In this document: piece by piece, positions 6,952 through 11,041 of the stretch
How positions within the stretch are numbered: the first letter of the stretch is position 1
Layout of the letters: the number at the start of each line of letters is the position of its first letter
Source of the DNA: Parcubacteria group bacterium
Lineage (GTDB): Bacteria > Patescibacteriota > Minisyncoccia > Phycocordibacterales > GCA-002724975
NCBI GenBank assembly: GCA_002724975.1
Contig: PBQF01000033.1
Span: forward strand, 1 to 11,041
Length of the DNA stretch: 11,041 nt
Direction: 5' to 3'
Made by a program: the position numbers and the translations under genes
Notes under the pieces: model-generated
Databases searched by the model: none
Told to the model about the DNA's origin: nothing
The model's input: the letters and a program-made list of their open reading frames with translations, nothing else

Positions 6952-6979
6952 GATATATAGTGGCTTTTTGCCATATATC
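6952..6979. repeat. Imperfect inverted repeat in the divergent promoter gap
   Basis: The left arm GATATA-TAG-TGGC (6952-6964) pairs with GCCATATATC (6970-6979) across a TTTTT loop (6965-6969). That gives ten base pairs with a three-base bulge. It overlaps promoter candidates for both units, so it could be an operator or an RNA hairpin in a 5' leader. It lacks a T-run after the stem, so it is not a terminator. The outer arms are only A/T plus one G-C pair, so chance is possible. Confidence 0.3.
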
Positions 6980-6996
6980 AACACACTCAACATAAC
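6968..6996 (+). promoter_or_regulatory. Candidate promoter of the pseudaminate unit
   Basis: TTGCCA (6968-6973, five of six matches to TTGACA) is followed after 17 bases by CATAAC (6991-6996, four of six). It ends 4 bases before the pseB ATG, so a transcript would be leaderless or nearly so. An alternative further upstream, TTGAAA (6910-6915) and TACACT (6933-6938) with a 17-base spacer, would give a leader of about 55 bases. Confidence 0.3.
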
Positions 6997-7000
6997 ACTT

Positions 7001-8002
7001 ATGTATAACACCTTTCAAGGCAAAAATGTTCTAATTACAGGCGGGACGGGCTCATTTGGCAAAAATTTTGCAAAACATCTGCTAAAAAAAACAAAACTTA
7101 AAAAACTCGTCATATTCAGTCGTGATGAGTTTAAACAACATCATCTATCAAAAGAACTTAGAGATAGTAGGATTCGTTTTTTCTTGGGAGACATACGAGA
7201 CCAGCAACGTCTTCACAGAGCATTTCAAGATATTGATATAGTCATACACGCAGCAGCGCTTAAACAGGTTCCGGCACTTGAGTATAATCCACATGAAGCA
7301 ATAAAGACCAACGTTATTGGAACACAAAATATTATTGAAGCAGCTGTTGACCAAAAAGTACCCAGAGTTTTACTTGTGTCAACAGATAAAGCTGCTGAAC
7401 CGACTAATCTCTATGGGGCTTCAAAACTCTGTGCTGAAAAGTTATTTGTATCAGGAAATACATACGCACCTAAAAAAACACGTTTTTCAGCTGTAAGATA
7501 TGGAAACGTAATCGGAAGTCGCGGAAGTGTAGTTGAATCACTAATTAACAACCCAAACGCTAAAAAAGTAAGCCTAACCCATGAAGATATGACTAGATTT
7601 TGGATTACTCTTGAGGAAAGTTTTGATCTTGTATTATTTGCACTTAAAAATATGGTTGGTGGCGAAATATTTGTACCAAAGATTCCAAGTATGAAATTGG
7701 TTGACCTATTTGATGCAATAGTACCAAATGCAAAAAAAGAAATTACTGGCATTAGACCTGGAGAAAAACTTCATGAAGCGCTGCTTTCAAGTAACGAAGC
7801 AAGGTGTGCGAGAGAATTAAAAAAATATTTTGTAGTTTTACCTGAATCACATAATTGGTCAAAATATAATCCCTATAAAAAATATAACAAGCAAGGGAAA
7901 AAAATTGATCCTAATTTTATATTTGCAAGTAATACTAACAATAAATGGCTCTCAACAAATGATTTTAAAAAAATATTAGTTAAACTTAAGAAACAAATAT
8001 AA
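7001..8002 (+). CDS. pseB: UDP-N-acetylglucosamine 4,6-dehydratase (inverting), PseB
   Basis: This is the first step of pseudaminic acid synthesis: NADP-dependent dehydration and C5 epimerisation of UDP-GlcNAc to the 4-keto-6-deoxy-L-arabino sugar. The 333-residue protein is an extended SDR. The nucleotide loop is NVLITGGTGSFGKNF (9-23). RDEFKQHH (41-48) is typical of PseB/FlaA1. VIHAAALKQVPALEYNP (81-97) follows. The catalytic set lies in VSTDKAAEPTNLYGASK (126-142), with Asp129, Lys130, Tyr138 and Lys142. RYGNVIGSRGSVV (166-178) and IRPGEKLHEAL (251-261) complete the signature. A TTG at 6968 could add 11 residues. I chose the ATG at 7001 because homologues begin just before the GKNVLITGG strand. 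It leads the rightward unit and is 4 bases from pseC. The cytoplasmic location and role are well supported. Confidence 0.95.
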   Translation: MYNTFQGKNVLITGGTGSFGKNFAKHLLKKTKLKKLVIFSRDEFKQHHLSKELRDSRIRFFLGDIRDQQRLHRAFQDIDIVIHAAALKQVPALEYNPHEAIKTNVIGTQNIIEAAVDQKVPRVLLVSTDKAAEPTNLYGASKLCAEKLFVSGNTYAPKKTRFSAVRYGNVIGSRGSVVESLINNPNAKKVSLTHEDMTRFWITLEESFDLVLFALKNMVGGEIFVPKIPSMKLVDLFDAIVPNAKKEITGIRPGEKLHEALLSSNEARCARELKKYFVVLPESHNWSKYNPYKKYNKQGKKIDPNFIFASNTNNKWLSTNDFKKILVKLKKQI

Positions 8003-8006
8003 ACAT

Positions 8007-9107
8007 ATGATTCCATATGGACGTCAAAATATTGATAGCAATGATATTAAAGCCGTATTAAATACACTTAAGTCAGAATTTCTTACACAAGGACCAAAAA
8101 TATTAGAGTTTGAAAAAGCAGTTGCAAAATACTGTGGCGCTAAATATGCTGTCGCAGTAAGCAACGGCACAACGGCGCTTCATCTTGCCTACCTTGTAGC
8201 TGGTATTAAAAAAAATGATGAAGTTATCACTTCTCCGAATACATTTGCAGCCACAACAAATATGCTAATTGCAGTGGGAGCTAAACCGATATTTTGTGAC
8301 ATAAAAACAGGTACATATAATCTCAATGAGAAAGAAATAAAAAACCTAATAACTAAAAAAACAAAAGCGATTATACCTGTACATTTTGCCGGTCATCCAT
8401 GTGAAATGGATATTATCAGAAGAGTTGCCAAAAAACATAAGCTTATAGTCATTGAAGACGCATGTCACGCACTTGGAGCAAAATATAAAAACAAAAAAAT
8501 TGGAGATATTGGAGATATGACAGTATTTAGTTTCCACCCTGTAAAACAAATAACTACAGGCGAGGGCGGAATGGTAGTTACGAACAATAAGAGGTATTAT
8601 GAAAAACTTCTATCCTTACGAAGTCACGGCATACATAAAGATAAAAATGGTAAAAATGTAATGACAGAGCTTGGATATAACTACAGAATGACAGATATAC
8701 AAGCAGCACTCGGAGAAAGTCAGTTAAAACGACTGGATAGTTTTATCAAGAAACGAAAGCAAATAGTAAGTTGGTATAAAAAAGAACTCTCTTCTGTCAA
8801 AGAGATTATACTCCCTGAAGAATTGAATAACGTTCGTTCTGGCTGGCACTTATACATAATAAGAACGAAAAAAAAATCTGACAGAGATAAATTATCAAAA
8901 TATCTCAAGAAAAACAGAATCGGGGTCAATTTTCATTACCCTGCTGTGTATTCACATCCATATTATAGAAAAAATGGGTATAAAAATAAAAAATTAAAAA
9001 ACACAGAGTTGTATCAAAATTCATGTATTACATTACCGCTTCACACAGAACTTTCAAAAAAAGATGTTGTATACATAAGTAATAAAATAAAAGAATTTTA
9101 TGAATAA
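8007..9107 (+). CDS. pseC: UDP-4-amino-4,6-dideoxy-N-acetyl-beta-L-altrosamine transaminase, PseC
   Basis: This is the second step of the pathway: PLP-dependent transfer of an amino group to C4 of the PseB product. The 366 residues are of the DegT/DnrJ/EryC1/StrS fold. IPYGRQNID opens the protein, and TQGPKILEFEKAVAKYCGAKY (27-47) is typical of PseC. SNGTTALHLA (52-61) lies near the cofactor phosphate. IVIEDACHALGA (147-158) holds the Asp151 that contacts the PLP ring nitrogen. VFSFHPVKQITTGEGG (173-188) contains Lys180, the Schiff-base lysine. NYRMTDIQAALGESQL (225-240) closes the core. The gene's end overlaps the next start by 8 bases. A run of nine A (8868-8876) sits in codons for Thr-Lys-Lys-Lys and could be prone to slippage. 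Related aminotransferases serve other sugars, but the pairing with PseB makes PseC clearly the best call. Confidence 0.94.
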   Translation: MIPYGRQNIDSNDIKAVLNTLKSEFLTQGPKILEFEKAVAKYCGAKYAVAVSNGTTALHLAYLVAGIKKNDEVITSPNTFAATTNMLIAVGAKPIFCDIKTGTYNLNEKEIKNLITKKTKAIIPVHFAGHPCEMDIIRRVAKKHKLIVIEDACHALGAKYKNKKIGDIGDMTVFSFHPVKQITTGEGGMVVTNNKRYYEKLLSLRSHGIHKDKNGKNVMTELGYNYRMTDIQAALGESQLKRLDSFIKKRKQIVSWYKKELSSVKEIILPEELNNVRSGWHLYIIRTKKKSDRDKLSKYLKKNRIGVNFHYPAVYSHPYYRKNGYKNKKLKNTELYQNSCITLPLHTELSKKDVVYISNKIKEFYE

Positions 9108-9852
9108 AGTATTATGTATTGTACAGGCAAGAATGGGTTCTACAAGATTGCCTGGTAAAATATTAAAAAAGATTAATGATGTTACTCTTCTTGAATATGA
9201 AATAAAGCGTCTGCGAAAATCAAAGTTGATTGATAAGATTGTCGTTGCAACTACTTCAAACACAGAAGACGACTCTACAGAAAATTTTTGTAAAGAAATA
9301 GGTGTTGACTGTTTCCGAGGCAATGATATGAATGTACTTGACCGTTACTTCAAATGCTCTCAAAAATATCCTGAATATAATACAATTTTACGCATTACCG
9401 GAGACTGTCCACTGGTAGATGAAGAAGTTGTTGATGAAGTTATAGAATTTTTTAACGGTGGAAAATACGACTATGCAAGTAATATAGAATTTGGAAAACA
9501 CGGATATCCTGACGGTATAAATGCTGAAATCCTGACAAGAAAAGCACTGGAGAAATCATGGAAAGACGCAAAACTTTCATCAGAGCGAGAGCATGTCACA
9601 TTTTATATAAGAAATAATCCATCATTATTTAAAAGCGGTCACATATCATCTAAAGAAGATTTATCATATTATCGTCTTACGGTAGATAATCCTGAAGATT
9701 TTGAAGTAATTAAATTTTTAATGGAAACAGTCGGAACAGATGCCGGATATAAAACATATGTGGAAGCACTGGATAAAAATCCAGCTATAATTAATAAAAA
9801 TGCACATCTTAAAAGATATGAGGGATTAAAGAAATCTATCAAAAATGACTAA
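9100..9852 (+). CDS. spsF: SpsF-type cytidylyltransferase (likely CMP-nonulosonate synthetase)
   Basis: This 250-residue GT-A-fold nucleotidyltransferase is of the SpsF group, related to CMP-KDO and CMP-sialate synthetases. The nucleotide loop is VQARMGSTRLPGKIL (8-22). The metal-binding strand is LRITGDCPLVDEEV (97-110), with Asp102 and Asp107. YPDGINAEILTRKAL (136-150), SEREHVTFYI (161-170) and YYRLTVDNPEDFEVIK (190-205) match the rest of the family. In this place it would activate the finished nonulosonate with CTP, replacing the classical PseF. Classical PseF begins quite differently, from memory near IVLARSSSKR. The start ATG overlaps the end of pseC by 8 bases, and its own end overlaps pseI by 8 bases, so the three are surely co-translated. 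The activating role is inferred from context, since few SpsF proteins have been tested directly. Confidence 0.85.
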   Translation: MNKVLCIVQARMGSTRLPGKILKKINDVTLLEYEIKRLRKSKLIDKIVVATTSNTEDDSTENFCKEIGVDCFRGNDMNVLDRYFKCSQKYPEYNTILRITGDCPLVDEEVVDEVIEFFNGGKYDYASNIEFGKHGYPDGINAEILTRKALEKSWKDAKLSSEREHVTFYIRNNPSLFKSGHISSKEDLSYYRLTVDNPEDFEVIKFLMETVGTDAGYKTYVEALDKNPAIINKNAHLKRYEGLKKSIKND

Positions 9853-10975
9853 AGAAATTACAATTGGAAACAAAAAAATTAGTGATAAGCAACCGACATT
9901 TATCATTGCCGAGCTTTCTGGGAATCATCATCAAAATTATGATGAAGCGGTTAAGCTTATCAAAGCCGCAGCAGATGCAGGAGCAGATGCGATAAAGCTC
10001 CAAACATACACAGCTGATACCCTGACACTTGATTCAAAAAACAAGTGGTTCATAGTAGGGGGCAAAGACCAGCCGGACGCATGGAAAAATCAATCTCTTC
10101 ATGATCTTTACAAAACTGCTTACACACCGTGGGATTGGCAGCCAAAATTAAAAAAAGTTGCAGAAGACCATGGTATGCTTCTCTTCTCTACCCCATTTGA
10201 CGATACTGCTGTAAATTTCTTGGAAGATATGAATGTACTTTTCTATAAGATTGCATCCTATGAAGCGATTCACATACCGCTTTTGAAAAAAGTAGCCCAA
10301 ACAGGAAAACCAGTGATTATATCTGTTGGATTTGCAACACTTCCCGAAGTGGAACTCGCTGTCAAAACACTTAAGGAAAATGGCTCCGGTGAGATTGTAG
10401 TACTTCATTGTGTTACAGAATATTCTGACAATGCGCGACTGCAGTATATGAACTTAAAGACTATTGCGGATATTAAAGAAAGATTTGGAGTACAAAGTGG
10501 CTTCTCTGACAACAATGCGGGAATTCAAGTGCCGATTGTCGCTTCAACAGTCGCGGAAGCATCAGTAATTGAAAAACATCTTACACTGAGACGCGAAGAC
10601 GGTGGACCTGATGCAAGATTTTCTGTTGAGCCAGAAGAGTTCAAACAGATGGTAGCTGATATTAGAGAAATAGAAAAAGATCCATCTGCAATTAACAAAG
10701 TTGCATCAGAAGAAGAAGTTGGGACAATGATAGGTAACACTCATTATGGTCCAGCAAGCGAGAAAGAAGAAGAAAATACATTGTTCAGGCCTTCAATTTG
10801 GGTAAAGAAACCAATCAAGAAAGGAGAGGTTTTAACAACAGACAATATACGTGTAGCACGGCCAAAACATGGACTTGCGCCAAAATATTTTGATGAAGTT
10901 TTGGGCAAAAAAGCATCAAAAGATATTGAAGAAGCAACACCGCTTTCGTGGGGTGTTATTGAAAACCGATTTTAA
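9845..10975 (+). CDS. pseI: Pseudaminic acid synthase, PseI (NeuB family with SAF domain)
   Basis: It condenses phosphoenolpyruvate with 2,4-diacetamido-2,4,6-trideoxy-L-altrose to give pseudaminic acid. At 376 residues, the TIM barrel covers about 15-285 and a SAF/antifreeze-like domain about 313-372 (SIWVKKPIKKGEVLTTDNIR and GKKASKDIEEATPLSW). PseI-type signatures are FIIAELSGNHHQNYDEA (19-35), GADAIKLQTYTADTLTLD (46-63), LLFSTPFDD (112-120) and VIEKHLTL (241-248, with metal ligand His245). Two sites depart from the family. GFSDHT is GFSDNNAG (219-226), so the His that binds Mn2+ with His245 in characterised NeuB (from memory, His215 in Neisseria) is Asn223. The usual YPAP motif is EYSDNARL (192-199). 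The gene overlaps spsF by 8 bases. The product is probably pseudaminate or a close isomer, and the changed residues leave activity and substrate open. Confidence 0.9.
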   Translation: MTKEITIGNKKISDKQPTFIIAELSGNHHQNYDEAVKLIKAAADAGADAIKLQTYTADTLTLDSKNKWFIVGGKDQPDAWKNQSLHDLYKTAYTPWDWQPKLKKVAEDHGMLLFSTPFDDTAVNFLEDMNVLFYKIASYEAIHIPLLKKVAQTGKPVIISVGFATLPEVELAVKTLKENGSGEIVVLHCVTEYSDNARLQYMNLKTIADIKERFGVQSGFSDNNAGIQVPIVASTVAEASVIEKHLTLRREDGGPDARFSVEPEEFKQMVADIREIEKDPSAINKVASEEEVGTMIGNTHYGPASEKEEENTLFRPSIWVKKPIKKGEVLTTDNIRVARPKHGLAPKYFDEVLGKKASKDIEEATPLSWGVIENRF

Positions 10976-10990
10976 TTTTATAGAAAAAAT

Positions 10991-11041
10991 ATGAAAATCC
11001 TTTTTTTGGGACAGAAAGACAATAACCTAGCTAAATACCTC
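10991..11041 (+). CDS. Start of a further gene, perhaps a formyltransferase-like sugar-modifying enzyme, cut by the right edge
   Basis: An ATG 15 bases after the pseI stop opens a frame that runs to the window edge: MKILFLGQKDNNLAKYL (17 codons). The MKILFLG strand followed by a short polar turn and a helix is the way methionyl-tRNA-formyltransferase-like sugar N-formyltransferases begin, and such genes are found in nonulosonate loci. It does not look like PseG, which begins near IRADSS-IGxGH. The fragment is too short for more. Any Rossmann-type enzyme with this first strand is possible. Confidence 0.5.
   Translation, partial: MKILFLGQKDNNLAKYL

Noticed and set aside
6968..7000. TTG-initiated N-terminal extension of PseB
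   Set aside because: The 11 extra residues precede the normal PseB start. An ATG at 7001 fits family length better, and the extension covers a promoter candidate.
10976..10990. Possible terminator after pseI
   Set aside because: The 15-bp gap has no stem, and the next gene begins directly after it.
1..11041. Recoding of TGA as Gly or Trp, as in some Patescibacteria or mycoplasmas
   Set aside because: The genes read through without in-frame TGA, and Trp is encoded by TGG. There is no sign of an alternative code.

Overview
This is an AT-rich window (about one third G+C by eye) of bacterial surface-glycan DNA. It holds 13 genes, two of them cut by the window edges, in two divergent, tightly packed transcription units that read outward from a 92-bp gap at 6909-7000. 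I see no tRNA, rRNA, insertion sequence, CRISPR array or phage gene. Every gene fits the standard bacterial code, and all completed genes stop with TAA. No start codon has a convincing Shine-Dalgarno sequence. Low GC, compact layout and the look of several proteins suggest a Candidate Phyla Radiation (Patescibacteria) type genome. That is an impression, not a proof; other low-GC lineages with weak Shine-Dalgarno use, such as Bacteroidota, remain possible.

Rightward unit (7001 to the right edge): a pseudaminic-acid-type nonulosonate pathway in reaction order. pseB is the UDP-GlcNAc 4,6-dehydratase/5-epimerase and pseC the 4-aminotransferase. An SpsF-type cytidylyltransferase and the PseI-type nonulosonate synthase follow. 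The first 17 codons of a further gene, probably a formyltransferase-like enzyme, close the window. The N-acetyltransferase (PseH) and UDP-sugar hydrolase (PseG) steps are not in the window.

Leftward unit (6908 to the left edge): a GT-B-like glycosyltransferase, a SAM methyltransferase, a holo-ACP synthase, a NodB-type deacetylase, an FkbH-like HAD protein, an acyl carrier protein and a GNAT-type acyltransferase. After a 66-bp gap comes the N-terminal third of a second, divergent NeuB/SpsE-family synthase. FkbH proteins are known to load a glyceryl unit from 1,3-bisphosphoglycerate onto an ACP.

Reading the two units together, my main hypothesis is a glycan-tailoring system. A dedicated ACP is activated by its own AcpS and charged with glycerate by the FkbH protein. 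The acyl group is then moved to an amino group of a nonulosonate or related sugar by the GNAT protein, possibly after N-deacetylation by the NodB protein, and the methyltransferase may O-methylate it. Campylobacter flagellins carry di-O-methylglyceroyl pseudaminic acid, so the chemistry has a precedent. The assignment here is inference from gene content.
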